Source of the DNA: Eublepharis macularius
Taxonomy: Eukaryota > Chordata > Lepidosauria > Squamata > Eublepharidae
Direction: 5' to 3'
Assembly: GCF_028583425.1 (NCBI RefSeq)
Contig: NC_072794.1
Span: forward strand, 32,113,232-32,177,231
Length of the DNA: 64,000 nt
A model generated the notes under the pieces. That model did not search any database, was not told the origin of the DNA, and worked only from the letters and a program-made list of their open reading frames with translations. Below are positions 23,467-34,886 of the stretch, one piece after another; within the stretch, counting starts at the first letter, position 1; every line of letters starts with the position of its first letter. Made by a program: the position numbers and the translations under genes.

Positions 23467-23883
23467 GCCCTGACCTATATAGGCCAAGCTAGCCCGATCT
23501 TGTCAGAACTGAGGGCCAAACTATAAGTGATGAATGACACAGGTTGGACACTTGTCAGCTTCCCTCAAGTTTTGATGGGAAATGTAGGCAGCTTGGCGGA
23601 ATGTTGGACAAGTGACAGTTGAAAAGTCCATTGGACAGCAGTTGGAGAGCCAAGCTGCAAGAACAGGATGCCTACATTTTCCATCAAAACTTGAGGGAAG
23701 CTGACAGGTGTCCAACCTGTGTCATTCGTCACTTGTAGCTTGGCCCTCAGAAGCTCAGCAGGGTCAGCCCTGGTTAGTTATTTGAATGGGAGACAATCAA
23801 GGAAGTCCAAGGCACTATGCAGAACCAGACAATGACAAACTACCTCTGGCAAGGGTTGCCATAAGTCAGCTGTGACACAGCTA
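23467..23883 (+). repeat. 5S-rRNA-derived SINE, split by a foldback MITE
   Basis: Carries 5S rRNA internal-promoter sequence: AAGCTAGCCCGATCTTGTCA, then after the insertion AAGCTCAGCAGGGTCAGCC, CCTGGTTAGTTATTTGAATG and GGGAGAC. The downstream tail is ACAAACTACCTCTGGCAAG. It is not a functional 5S gene, because it is diverged, interrupted and has a non-5S tail. Confidence 0.85.
23509..23750. mobile_element. Foldback MITE, CTNAG-flanked family (copy 2, 232-bp core)
   Basis: The inner element is 23514-23745, flanked by CTGAG and CTCAG. Inverted ends are GGCCAAACTATAAGTGATG and GTCACTTGTAGCTTGGCC. The long inverted arms include GGACACTTGTCAGCTTCCC paired with GGGAAGCTGACAGGTGTCC. It is inserted into the 5S box region of the SINE. 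It is the same length as, and nearly identical to, the copy at 50363. Confidence 0.88.
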
Positions 23884-24099
23884 TATTAGTGTAATAATAA
23901 ATGATTTCAACTAAAGTCCACTTTCTTTGAGTTGGTAGGTATGCATGCAGAGAGGAAGAGAAGTTGTAAACATTGGGAGCAGAAACCCCCTGAGTGTTAC
24001 TGAAAATGGTTATTGTTCTTGTTGCATACATTTGAGCTTTCTTCAGAAATTTAAGCCTCCCCCCTCCCCTTGCATTTACATCTTTTCTGTACACCTACA

Positions 24100-24353
24100 C
24101 AGGGCTTTTTTTCAGCTGGAACGCAGTGGAACAGAGTTCCGGAACCTCTTGAAAATGGTCACATGGCTGGTGGCCCCGCCCCCTGATTTCCAGACAGAGG
24201 GAAGTTTAGATTGCCCTCCGTGCCATGGCGCGGACGGCAATCTAAACTCCCCTCTGTCTGGAGGTCAGGGGGCGGGGCCACCAGCCATGTGACCATTTTT
24301 CCCAAGGGCAACCCACTGAGTTCTACCACCTCTTTTCCCAGAAAAAAGCCCTG
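24100..24353. mobile_element. Palindromic hAT-like element (CAGGGCTTTTT ends)
   Basis: Ends CAGGGCTTTTTTTCAG and GAAAAAAGCCCTG. Perfect 8-bp TSD CACCTACA (24092-24099 and 24354-24361). The arms ATGGTCACATGGCTGGTGGC and GCCACCAGCCATGTGACCAT form a near-perfect hairpin around a GC-rich centre. Confidence 0.95.
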
Positions 24354-25394
24354 CACCTACATATTACATTCGTGCATTTGCTGACCAAGGGTAACATTTC
24401 TTATTTCTGAGAAAGTCCATGAATGTTTTTGCCCACAATATGTGAAAGTCTTCAAGGTGCCACAAGACTTTCAGAAGTGTACATTTAGCTAATCTACTTA
24501 GCCTCCGCTTAATCTTTTTAGAAATGTTTAAGCTGGTTGTTTTGGGTATTCAGTGACACAGTTCTGTGATTTTTGAATTTCTTTCACCTAATACTTCAAG
24601 TGTCTAATGCAATATAAAAGTTGATTAACAGAATGCACTCCTTCAAAATGCAATTACAAAACAGCACAAAACTGTTGATTTAGTCTGGCAGTGACGAGCA
24701 TTCTTTGATGATAACAAAAAAAAATTAATTAGGAAAAAAAAAGCAGTAGTGTAGTGCAGAAAATCTGTTACATTTCCCCTGTTAAATTCATTGAATTAAT
24801 TGGTCAATGTAATGCCAAATATAAATGAGCAGCGTCCTTTTTGAATACTTATTTCTCTGTAGCAAAATCTTTTCTGGCTACCATGCCCTTTCCCATCTCC
24901 TAAATTCAGAAAATACACCCTCTTATCTATCTTAAGTTGTTTGTTTTGAATAGAGTAGCTGTTTCCTGCTTTCTTGGGTAAATCTTTTTTTTTTACTCTT
25001 TTTTGCTTTTTAAATTTTTCAGCCTTAACCTTACAATGCTTTGTATTGTTAAATAAGCTCCTCAATTTCAAACCAGAGCCATTTCTCCAGTCTAGCTAAC
25101 CAAAACTATATAGATTCATATAATATGTGTTTTGTGTTATTGTTATGCAATGGAATTAATTTGGGCTGCATCTGTTAAAGTTCATCTCAAGCTCAACAAC
25201 ATAGTTTACTCTTCAAACATTGCCTTTTCTTCTTCTGTGGTCTGTATGGTAAATGATGAGTCTAACACCAAAGTCAGATTCTTGGAGGGAGTGGAGAAAA
25301 TGTTACAATTTTTTTCAAGGGGGATAGTAAAACATTGCTAGATCAGATTAGTAGTCAGTATTCTATTGGAAGGCTCTTTAACTGTATTTCATTT

Positions 25395-25525
25395 CATTTA
25401 TTTATTAACAATATTTTTACCCTGCCTTTCTGCCCCCATAGGGCCATCAAGGTGGCTAACAAAGTACAGATTAAAATAATCTTAAAAACCATTAAAACCA
25501 GAACACAAATACATCATTGAAACAA
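25395..25525 (-). mobile_element. L2/CR1-like LINE 3' tail
   Basis: Antisense tail: TTTATTTATTAACAATATTT, ACCCTGCCTTTCTGCCCCCA, GGCCATCAAGGTGGCTAAC. Same strand as the LINE RT fragment at 26836-27110. It may be the distal half of that copy, separated by the hAT element between them. Confidence 0.6.
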
Positions 25526-25988
25526 CAGTTACAGCCTCAGCACTCCCACCCACAGCACCCTCGGTGCGAGTGCGAGTCTTCTTCCTCGGGGTGGCCTTCT
25601 GTTCCCCGTCCCCTTCTCCCTGCTCAGAAGCCCTCTTCATCCCCCTGCTGGATGGTTCTCTTTGTGACGGAAGCAACAGATTTGGGTGGTGCCTCTGCAG
25701 ATGCTTAAGGAAGGTGCTGGACGACACATACTTGGAGTCTGAGCCCATATGCACCAGGACATTGCAGACCTGGCAACGTACCACACAGGGGTCATTGGGG
25801 AGGGTTAGGAAGTGCTGCCAAAGTGTGGGCCTGAAATGGGGACCAGGACAGGTGTGGCTGGGCTGGGAGGACTGAGTGAAGGGGGGACTGCAGGCAGGGG
25901 CAGCCCCAAGAGGCTGGGATGTGGAGGAGCTGGATGTTTCTCCAAAACTCCCCGATGCACCCTGAGATCCCTTCTCCTCCTCCTCCAA
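25526..25988 (-). pseudogene. hAT transposase N-terminal fragment with BED zinc finger
   Basis: Minus-strand frame beginning MEEEEKGSQGASGSF. A BED-type finger lies at about residues 52-101: a conserved aromatic in TLWQHF, then CQVC, then FLKHLQRHHP, giving the C-x2-C ... H-x4-H pattern with the usual hydrophobic STFLKHL. It is followed by a Lys/Arg-rich segment (about residues 117-140) that could act as a nuclear-localisation signal. BED fingers at the N-terminus are typical of hAT transposases, where they bind the termini. No RNase-H-like catalytic domain or hAT dimerisation domain is present. The frame runs into unrelated LINE tail sequence after about residue 154, so this is a truncated remnant. 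A host ZBED gene is unlikely because it sits between transposon termini and LINE pieces. Confidence 0.65.
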
Positions 25989-26835
25989 ATGTCTTAGCAG
26001 CTGCTCTTCCTCTGGTAACTCTTCCCCTCACGACCACCCTTGCCCCTCACTCTAACCCTCATGGAGCTAATAAGAAGAGCCCTCAGCCGAGGAGCTCACT
26101 AAGCTTGGCCCTGGAGCCTAGCAGTAGTTCTGGTACCGGGATGGGGGGAAAGGCCCCTCACCTACTACACAAAACAGCTTCCCAGCTGGGAAAGTTGCTC
26201 AAAATAAGAAAAATTAATAAAACAAAGAGTCCTGTGAGCCCTCAGCCACTAAGCTTGGCCCCAGAGCCTAGCAGTAGTCTTGGAACTGGGATGGGGAGAA
26301 AGGCCCCCTACCCAGCACACAAAACACTTTCCCAGCCGGGAAAGGTGCTCTAAATAAGAAAGAGACTGTTTATCATTCTCTTTTTAATCAGCAAGCCAGG
26401 AACTCCACCAAAACACCCCAAAATCCTCCTCCTCTCTCCATCTCCCAACAGCAGCTCTTCCCTGTCTCTCTGCCTGTTGGAAAGTGGAACCACAAGGCTG
26501 AGAGCTAGTTATTATATACTTGTTGCTCTCCATAGAGCAGAATAGGAGCTCTCTGGTTGGCAGGGAGAGCTGCCTATCAAGGTTTTGAGGGCTAAGATTG
26601 GTGTTTCCACAGCTGCAGAATGTATCCAGACATTCACCCCCTCCATTGCCTAGGGAATTAATGGATTGGCGCCAGGCTGTCTGGCTTCATGAACTGATTA
26701 CGAACCCGACAAACTGGCCTAAAAAGTTGTGGCAGTTCATGAAAAAGGGGTTCGACGAACTGCTGGTTTGCGAACGTCAAAAAAACCCAGTTTGTGCTGA
26801 GCTTTGGTTTGTAATTCGATTCATGCCCACCTCTA
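25526..26835 (-). mobile_element. Partial hAT transposon (5' end with BED-finger exon)
   Basis: The right end reads CATGCCCACCTCTA, the same terminus (TAGAGGTGGGCATG in element sense) as the short element at 39008-39381. Inside, on the minus strand, is a zinc-finger coding region (25526-25988). The other terminus is missing: the element stops at a LINE tail at 25525. 26050-26350 has two diverged copies of a block with CTTGGCCCTGGAGCCTAGCAG, an internal tandem duplication. Confidence 0.7.
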
Positions 26836-27110
26836 GTACCCAGAAACAAATTGTGGGCCAGTTTAGATGAGCCAAAACTGAAGTGATATTGGCCCTACAA
26901 CCAACTCCAGTCAGTATCTTGACTACAGCAGTCTGCACCAATTGAAGTTTCCAAACACTTTTCAAGGGAAGTCCCGCATACAGCACACTGCAGTAATCTA
27001 ATTTAGATGAAATCCAGACCTTTATCACAGTGGCCAGATCTTTCCTGCCCAGGAAAGGCTGCAGCTGGCTAAGTAGTCAAAGCTGGCAAAAGGCAGTCCT
27101 GACCACAGCT
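26836..27110 (-). pseudogene. L2/CR1-type LINE reverse transcriptase fragment
   Basis: On the minus strand the frame reads SSKLDYCSVLYAGLPLKSV and then LQLVQTAVVKILTG, ending near HLNWPTICF. This is the conserved C-terminal thumb-side region of L2/CR1-clade LINE RTs (SRLDYCNALY-type, followed by LQxVQNxAARLLT). The fragment starts and ends abruptly. The hAT terminus lies directly at 26835, so the LINE was broken there. The segment is diverged and noncoding today. Confidence 0.8.
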
Positions 27111-27335
27111 GTGGAAGCCTGGCAATTCTATGTTGGACAGATATGATGGATTTCACCTTTCAGCGCCTCAAACTGAGAGTGCTCACAAGAAAAAAAGCTT
27201 CCTGAGAAAAAAGCCAGCGTACCACAAAGGAGATAAAGGTGAACAAAAGTTTTCACGCATGTTCATGTGTCATTATTACTTTTCTAACTGAAAGACTTCT
27301 GATAACTTTCCAAAGAACCCCAGTTTTCCTGAATA

Positions 27336-27505
27336 GTAAAGAGTCCAGTAGCACCTTTAAAACTAACCAACTTATTTGTAGCATAAGCTTTCGAGAACTA
27401 CAGCTCTCTTTGTCAGATGCATAAGTTGGTTAGTCTTAAAGGTTCTACTGGACTGTACTATTTTACAACTACAGACTAACACAGCTAACTCCTCTGGATC
27501 TATGA
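27336..27505. repeat. Interspersed repeat in inverted pair (GAGTCCAGTAGCA family)
   Basis: GAGTCCAGTAGCACCTTTAA at 27341-27360 is mirrored by TTAAAGGTTCTACTGGACT at 27437-27455. AACCAACTTAT is mirrored by ATAAGTTGGTT. Two partial copies sit tail-to-tail. Confidence 0.7.
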
Positions 27506-27957
27506 CCAGTTTTCCTGAATACAGATTTTAATTACAAGTACTTGGGAACTATCTAGCCCTTACTAATCACTGGAGTATGATGGGGGAAGAACCCCAATAA
27601 TTAGCTTCCGAAGCCATCTTTCATAAATAAGTGAAGTGTTTATTGAGTACCTTTCATGAGTGCTCATCACTTATGTTACTTTAGTAATCCATCCATCAAA
27701 ATGTAGGATTGGTTAGTATTATTTTGGAGTGTATGTGTAGGTGGGTGGGGGGGCTGAGAGGCTTATTTATGGCATGCCTAGAGAGTTCATAGCTGAAGTG
27801 AGATTTGAATGGGGGACTTCCTAGACCACACTGTCTGAGTCACTGCACAATACCAATTCTTTTTCATGACGTTCAGCACTGGACAGTTTTTTGCCTGTGT
27901 GTATACTCCTGATATGCTTATTCATCCAGGCTTGTAACTTCTGACATGGTAAATAAC

Positions 27958-28062
27958 ATCTCCGAGGACTGTGCCCTCCCACCAGCCAAGTAAGTGGGCA
28001 TGGGGGGGGGGATGGGAGCAGGGGATCCCCCGCCCTGGGCAGGAGAATGGCACCTCTAGCTG
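27958..28062 (+). mobile_element. hAT-like MITE fragment, subfamily B
   Basis: CTCCCACCAGCCAAGTAAGT, GGGAGCAGGGGATCCCCC and AATGGCACCTCTA match the right half of subfamily B. The left end is missing. Confidence 0.55.
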
Positions 28063-28194
28063 CAACCTATAGCTCATGAACTACAGCTTGGTCATGGCTA
28101 CTGAAGAGTAGCTTGTGTAGCCCCTAGAAGAACCTGGAAAAGATCATGCGGGGAACAGATGCTCTCCAAAGATTCAAAGGTCTGGGAACCAGAT

Positions 28195-28550
28195 GAGTTA
28201 GCTGTGTTAGTCTGTAGTCGCAAAATAGTAAAGAGTTCAGTAGCACTTTTAAGACTAACCAACTTTATTGTAGGTTAGTCTCTTTCTGGCCTAATCTGCA
28301 TCACAAGTTTGTTGTGACAATATAGGTTTTGTGAAGATACCAAGGAGGAGAGATGAGCTCTTTGGAAGAAGTGTGGAATAGAAACTTAATAGATCAGCAA
28401 GACCTATGTCCCATAGCACCTTAAAGACCAACTAGATTTCCAGGGTATGAGCTTTTGAGAGTCAAGGGGAGCTTTACGTGCTACAGGACCTGAATCTTAC
28501 TCTTCTACTACAGACCAACATGGCTACCCACCTGAAACTACCTTAATAGA
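28195..28550. repeat. Two interspersed repeat pieces (AGTAGCACC / CATAGCACC family)
   Basis: 28195-28276 has GTTAGCTGTGTTAGTCTGTA and AGTTCAGTAGCACTTTTAAG. 28398-28550 has CCCATAGCACCTTAAAGACC, GAGCTTTTGAGAGTC and ACCAACATGGCTACCCACC. Both match the family at 20117 and 27336. Confidence 0.6.
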
Positions 28551-28598
28551 TCAGTTAACATTTTCTGATATCTCAAAGATAGTAAGAGATTTCCATCT

Positions 28599-28882
28599 TT
28601 TTTCCTCTCCTTGAAGTTTCAGATAGCTGCGAAGCAAAGAGGTGGAAAACCTGCAAACCACAGGATAAAGTTAGTGACAGAAAGTGATGTCATGTCAAAT
28701 TGCTTATGTTTTGCTTCTGCAGTGTTTCATATCTGTATTCGTACCTATGCCTGTTTTCACATTTCTGCAGTCCATACCTTATTGTATTGTTTGTTGAATG
28801 TCCTAGCCGCTGATCAGATTGATTTATGCTGTGTAATCCAACTTGGGTTTCAGTGAGAAAGGCGGACTATAAATAAAATAAA
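28599..28882 (+). mobile_element. LINE-like 3' end copy
   Basis: Ends with CCAACTTGGGTTTCAGTGAG, AAAGGCGGACTATAAATAAA, a typical CR1/L2-related 3' end with a short A-rich tail. The block GTATTGTTTGTTGAATGTCC recurs at 53257-53276, so it is interspersed. Confidence 0.6.
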
Positions 28883-30331
28883 ATATTGGAGTGATCAGTA
28901 TAATTTATAGCACTCCAGAAAGGATGTCTACTTTCCACGTCAACATCTGTGGCAGCTGTGGCTGATGCATGCAGAAGCCCCACGGAGATTATAAAAGCCT
29001 TTGGTGCTTGATTCTTGTGATTAAAAAAAATCTATGGATATCTTAATTTTTTTTATGCTGTATTCATTAGGCTTGAGAATGGCAGCAACTCTTCCTTCAC
29101 TGGGTCTGAAGAAAACTTCAGTTGCTATAACATCAAAAGAAAATTGAGAAAATGCCCTGTATGTTAGTCATCCTGTTTTACATATGGCTTCTTTCAGGTC
29201 CAAGATATAAATTACTGAAGCTATAAAATTCCTTTTGATGGGATTTAGAAAAGGATGTAAGGATGTCTTGTTTGTAGCGTAAGCAGATTGAGGTATGGCG
29301 AGAAATCCAAAGGAAAGAGGCTGCAAAATGAATGGAGAACCCGAGTTTTGTTAGAATATGAATGAACTCCTAAAGCTCCTTTTGTTCTTGTCTGGGGAAG
29401 AGCCAGGCCTAAGAAGCTTTGTTAGATTTGTTACCCCAGCCAGCAATGTGGAAAATAAGGACAAGAGTCCAAGCAGATGAGAAGATGTAGAGAAAGCAGC
29501 CTTCCTCAAAGGTGGGCATATTGGTTACTTGGAATCCCACAAAGGGGCACGGGACAATTCCCTGAGGGATGCTATTTTCTGAAGAGAAAGACTTTCCATC
29601 CAACTATACATAAAATAAAGTCCCAGGGTGTGAGCTGCCCTAATGGAAAACAGATGGCAATTAGGGATGTGCATTCTTTCCCAAATGAATGAAGGAAAAA
29701 GGACTGAAAAAAGGCACATTCATTCCATTCGTTTGGACAACAAAACCAAACGGGAAAGGCAGCCAAGGAGTGAATGCTGTTTTTAAACTGCTTGCAGATC
29801 CCTTTCCCTGCTCTCCTTGTCCTGCCTCTTGCTTTCCTCCTCCTTTTCTTAACTTTCGCTACGTCCTCTCCAGCTCCACCTGCTCTCACCCAAACTGGGC
29901 TGCTGCTGTTTGCATTTGAGAGGAGAAACAGGCAGGCAGCCGTGTGGGAGATCTCTCCCTGTTGCCCTCCCAGCACCTCACATGCTGTTTCCAGTCATGA
30001 AACTCACTGCTTGCATCTGGGGACCAATCACACAGTCTCGGGATTGTGCAGGAGGAGGGACTGTCCATGAATGCCACTCTCAGATCCTTGCGGGGAAAAC
30101 TGGATGCAAATAATAAGACTCAAAGTGTCATCCTAAGCACAGTTACACTCTCCTAGGTCTGTTAAAGCCAATGGGCTACTTTAACTAGAATGGCATGGTT
30201 GCTCTGTTTTTTGAGTTTATTTACAAAGAAGTATCAATGGCAAATGACAAAAGAGATGAATGGTGCATTCAGCTGTGAAAGGTGTACATCCAGTGAAATA
30301 GCTAAGTCCCGCCACCAAAAGAGATGGAATA

Positions 30332-30748
30332 CAAAAGGAGGAGGAGGAGAAGAAGAGTTGGTTTTATACCCTGCCCTTCACTACTCAACGAGTGATTCTG
30401 CGCATGTTGGATAATGCACTTCCAATCCTCTTTATAGATCATTTGGAATGGATTTTTTTGTGTGCGGAACAAAAAATCTACCTCAAACGATTGATAAAGT
30501 GCATTGAAAGTGCATTATCCAATGTGTGCGGAATCAGCCAAAGTCTCAGAGTGGCTTACTATCTTGTTCCCTTCCTGTCCCCGCAACAGACACCCTGTGA
30601 GGTAGGTAGGGCTGAGAAAGCACGGAGAGAGCTGTGACTGACCCAAGGTCACCCAGCTGACTTCAAGGGGAGGAGTGGGGAATCAAACCTGGTTCTTCAG
30701 ATTAGAGTCCTGCTGCTCTTACCCACTATACCAATTGGATCTTCTTGA
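30332..30748 (-). repeat. tRNA-derived SINE, split by a palindromic MITE
   Basis: Antisense. It has AGAAGAGTTGGTTTTATACC, then after the insertion AGTCTCAGAGTGGCTTAC, CACCCTGTGAGGTAGGTAGG, GACCCAAGGTCACCCAGC and AATCAAACCTGGTTCTTCAG (B box complement), ending CTTACCCACTATACCAA (A box complement). Confidence 0.85.
30393..30536. mobile_element. Palindromic MITE, 144 bp
   Basis: Terminal inverted repeats TGATTCTGCGCATGTTGGAT and ATCCAATGTGTGCGGAATCA, continuing inward through AATGCACTT. Inserted in the SINE at 30332-30748. The flanks ACGAG and CCAAAG are too diverged to give a clear TSD. Confidence 0.8.
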
Positions 30749-31067
30749 TGCTTCCATGCATATTATGGGGGAAATGTGACCATATAAGGATGCATATAAA
30801 GTGCAGATCTGCCCTTAGCTCACTTTTAGGTGCAGTTGTGATTGCACCAGTGCAGTGCAAGGGGTGGACCGCTCTGCTGTAAGAGCCAATTCACATTTCT
30901 ACATTTTGGATTTGGGACATGCTCGTGCGTTTAAATCTGGATCTTTAAATGAATATGCACAATATGTAACTGGCCTGTTTTTGTACTTTGCCTTTGATTT
31001 TTGAACTCTGGTAACATTTTATATCAGAATTTCAAAGCATAGGCTTAAAAAGTACCTAAGTTGGCAT

Positions 31068-31130
31068 TTATTTTATTTATACTGCACCTTTCTTCCCAGT
31101 GGAGATTCAGAGTGGTTTATATTATTCGCC
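31068..31130 (-). repeat. SINE/LINE tail remnant
   Basis: TTTATTTTATTTATACTGCA then CCTTTCTTCCCAGTGGAG and AGAGTGGTTTA, the antisense tail of a tRNA-SINE or L2-like element. Confidence 0.5.
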
Positions 31131-32083
31131 ACTCCTCCATGTTATACTAGGTTTGTTTTCTTATGCCAATCATTTCCACAACTAATACTGCTGGTTTCAC
31201 ATTTGAAAGTGAAGCATATAGTACAAGAAGGGATATGCAAGGATGGAGAACGAGAAGTGAGTGTTAGTGAGAACAAATAAGCAATTACTGCATGTGAAGC
31301 TCCATACACAGCCCATTTTAGTTTAGTGATGGAAGGACTGGAAAATGTTTCAAATTCCTAGGCATTAGAATGAAAGTTTAAGAGGCCAGCATCAAATTGT
31401 ACCTTAGTGCAGGGATTGGGACAAGGAGATGTTATAAATACCTGGAATTTTTCCTGCATGTATCAAAAAACAGAAAAAAATCCACGTTTTTCATCTTTTG
31501 GGGATACGGTTTGTAGTTAGTAGTTAGGTGTTGGACTAATTAGCCTGCATTATGTACTTTTGCGAAGGTACCTTAAGAATCTAAGTGGATATGAATATGA
31601 GGTAGGAAGACAGAGGGTATGGATTTTGAGGTCTTGCCCAAATATTGTATGAAACCATCTCTGAGCCTGCACCCACGGTGCAAGGATTTTCCGTTTTGCA
31701 TTCATTGCCAATGTGAATTCAGACGCATGCGCATTCCATACAGGAGTTCCATACAGCACTTTCCTCCATCAGCTGCCATTTTCCCTACCTCCCCCCCCCC
31801 TCATCTCGCCACTGGAGAGCTTTTAAAAAATCAGTACAGGATAACAGTCTAGCCATTAACTTTTTTTTAATAGACCTTTTTCAAAAGGTCTTCTGGAGAC
31901 ATGATGAGGAAAACAGTGCCCACGAGGGGTTGACACAAGGAAAACACCCATGTAGGAGGCACATGCGCACTTTCCTGTCCAGTTGGCATGACAACACACT
32001 GGGTCTGTGCTTCTCTCCAAAAGATAGATGCAAACTAGGTTTGGAAAAAAGCATTCCGAGGGTGGGGGAAAGTCAATTTGGAC

Positions 32084-32297
32084 TTTTCCAGCTCCAAGTT
32101 GGGAAATTCCTGGAGATCTGGGGGAAGAAACTTGGAGAAGTGGGGTTTGGGGAGGGAAAGGACCTTGGCATGGTATAATTCCATAGAGTCCATCCCCAAA
32201 AGTAGCCATTTTCTCCAGGTGAACTGATCTCTGTGGCCTGGAGACCAGTTGTAATTCCAGGAGATCTCCAGCCGCTACCTGGAGGCCGGCAACCCTA
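32084..32297 (-). mobile_element. hAT-like MITE, subfamily A
   Basis: Right end GGCCGGCAACCCTA intact. The left end is degenerate (TTTTCCAGCTCC). TSD ATTTGGAC (32076-32083) and ATTTGGAG (32298-32305). Confidence 0.85.
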
Positions 32298-33077
32298 ATT
32301 TGGAGACAATTAGAGCGTGGCTTTGTATGAATGCACAAAAAAACGAAAGGGGCTCCAGTTCAGAGAGCAAAGCAGAAGAGGAAAACTTCCACATGGAAGC
32401 AGCCTAAATTAGTTAAGTTTAAAAATAGTTTGATCCCTCGGAGTGCACAGTGGGGTGATAGGGCCTGCTAGCTTCTCAATTGAAATGTTCTGTTTCTGTT
32501 TGTGGAATGCCATTGATATGTCTCAGTATTTTTTTAAGTGCTTTCATCCGGCGTTGAGATTTCTGATCTAGCAGGGAAGCTATTTGTTCACTTACATTTA
32601 ATAAATAACATCGCTTTAGGTTTGTTGGACTGCGAAAGGCAGGGTGGAAGTTCATATTATCCTGGCAGACACATGTTCCTGTATCAATTTCTGAGATAAT
32701 GTGTATGCGGGGGATAGGGGAAGCATTTGCAGGGGAGGATCAATGGGAGGAAGGAGTTTGTGATGTGCCAGTTATTCCTCACAAATGCATCCCAGGGCCA
32801 CTTTTCTCCTAGCTGAGCTCCAGAACCAGAAGTGAGCCCAGCCTTCAGCCTGACAGTTTTTTCCTGCATGTGTTTTCCAGCCCTCATGCTAACATTTTGA
32901 GAAAAACACATTTGTATGACTCCTATTTTCTCCTTAATGCACAACAACCCTGCCCTTATTGTGAGGCTGGTGGCATAGAATCCATTGTTCTAAGCTGCCA
33001 AAGGCATATGGAAGTGGTTGGAAGCTAAAAGTGGTTAGGATTAGGGTTGCTACCTTTCAAAAATCCAAGTGTCAGGG

Positions 33078-33252
<175 letters not shown>

Positions 33253-33338
33253 GAGGTAGAGGTAGAGGTAGAGGTAGAGGTAGAGGTAGAGGTAGAGGTA
33301 GAGGTAGAGGTAGAGGTAGAGGTAGAGGTAGAGGTAGA
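33253..33338 (+). repeat. (GAGGTA)n hexanucleotide array, about 14 units
   Basis: Directly abuts the TATC array through TATCTAGAGGTA. Uninterrupted. Confidence 0.98.
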
Positions 33339-34886
33339 TAGCACGCCTAATTGACTATATACACTTGGAAGATCAGCAAATAAAAATAGGAGAATATGTG
33401 CATAGGTGGTGCAGATGTGTATGTTCCAACCAAACCACTCAACCCGTTGCTCTTTGAAAAGTCAGGGAGTGGGGCAAGATAAGCAAAGTTAGAATGTGCC
33501 CCAGAGGACTTTAGTATCCACTTTCACTTTGGGTATGCTGGGTCAGAAGCAGTGTGTAACTCTGGCATGAGGCTTTTGATCAGGCTGGTGCTAACGGCCC
33601 AGGCTGTGAGAATTCATCTTGGAGTCCTCTGCGATGGTGCAGACAGGACTGTACTGCATACTCCAGGTGTGCACACCTTTACTTCGCTGGACTGATCTCA
33701 CTGTCCCCTAGCTACCCTAGAAAAGAGAAGGGACAAGTGATGGCAGCCACTGAAGGCTGCCAGTGAACCACATAGCACTACCAGGCATGCTGGATTCTAC
33801 CCCTCTATGCCAGTTGCTGTTCCTCCCTGATACGGATTGTTTGGATAATTAACTGACATGCACTACAAAGAAAAGACCATTTCAGGGCAGCTGTTGTAGC
33901 TCGACTTATCACAAAAGCATTCTGCACAGAATACGTACAAGGCAGGGGCTTTCGCCAGAGATACTTGGAACTAGTACTTGTTGCATTAAGTAATCAGCTT
34001 GAAGTGGCACTACAATAACTCACATGGGGGAAGGGCACACCCCATAGTACTCTGTGTTTAATGGAGTTGTAAAATGTGAAAGCACATGTAAGAAGATAAT
34101 ATTTTTAAATAAGAATAATTTGGCACGTTCTTATATATTGCCTCTTCTGATCTTAATCAGTATCACACGGTCTTAATTCTTCCTGTGCTACCTGTGGAAA
34201 ATTGACCATCAGGTTTTCTTGTAGGTGGACAGCTGGCCAGAAAGCAAAACCAAAAATTCTTCTTGTCTTTTGGGGATCTTGATCATGTCAGAAAAAAGAT
34301 GGGCTCTGATTGAATCCAGATTGAGCCGTTTCCTGTTAGCGTGCTAACTCAGCCCTCAGTGACTTTTTCTGTAAGTCGGTGCTATTGACTGGTGGCCTGC
34401 CAAGTCTCTTTAAAGACTTCAAGCCAGATTTGCTGAAATAACATAAGCAAAAATTATACCTCAAATGTTCCTTAAAACGATTCCTAGCACGTCAGGGTGG
34501 GTTGCTGATAAATTTGTTTCCTTTTGTATGCACACGCATGCAAGGAGACATTCTTAGTGGCTGCTGATCTGTTATGGAGTGCCAGAGAGCCATCAAAAGC
34601 CAGGCTTGAAATGTGTTCTGGAAGAGCTGTAGAACTTTGAGTTTGTCTTCATGTCGAATGGCCAGGGTTAAGCAGGCATGGGGTTAATTTAAACTGAACA
34701 GTGTATTTTGTTCCTTGTTGCTAGATGCCCTAGCATCAGTGGCAGAGCCTATGCAGTGGCAGAGCCTATCTCGTTTATAGTGGACATCACTACCATTTGG
34801 AACCATCCCTTTCTCCTTTTTTGCTTCTGGGAGCAGGATCAGAGTAATGGATTTCCCAAATCCAACTGGAAACCAAGGGGCTTGTG

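Noticed and set aside
29572..29976. 134-codon minus-strand frame rich in basic residues
   Set aside because: Compositional, from a purine-rich stretch. No domain or splice context.
31550..31759. Minus-strand frame starting MLYGTPVW, reminiscent of LINE RT termini
   Set aside because: Only a few residues match, and no neighbouring RT motifs were found on that strand.
31856..32338. 160-codon minus-strand frame
   Set aside because: Half of it is a hAT-like MITE also found at 15693 and 18102, so not a gene.
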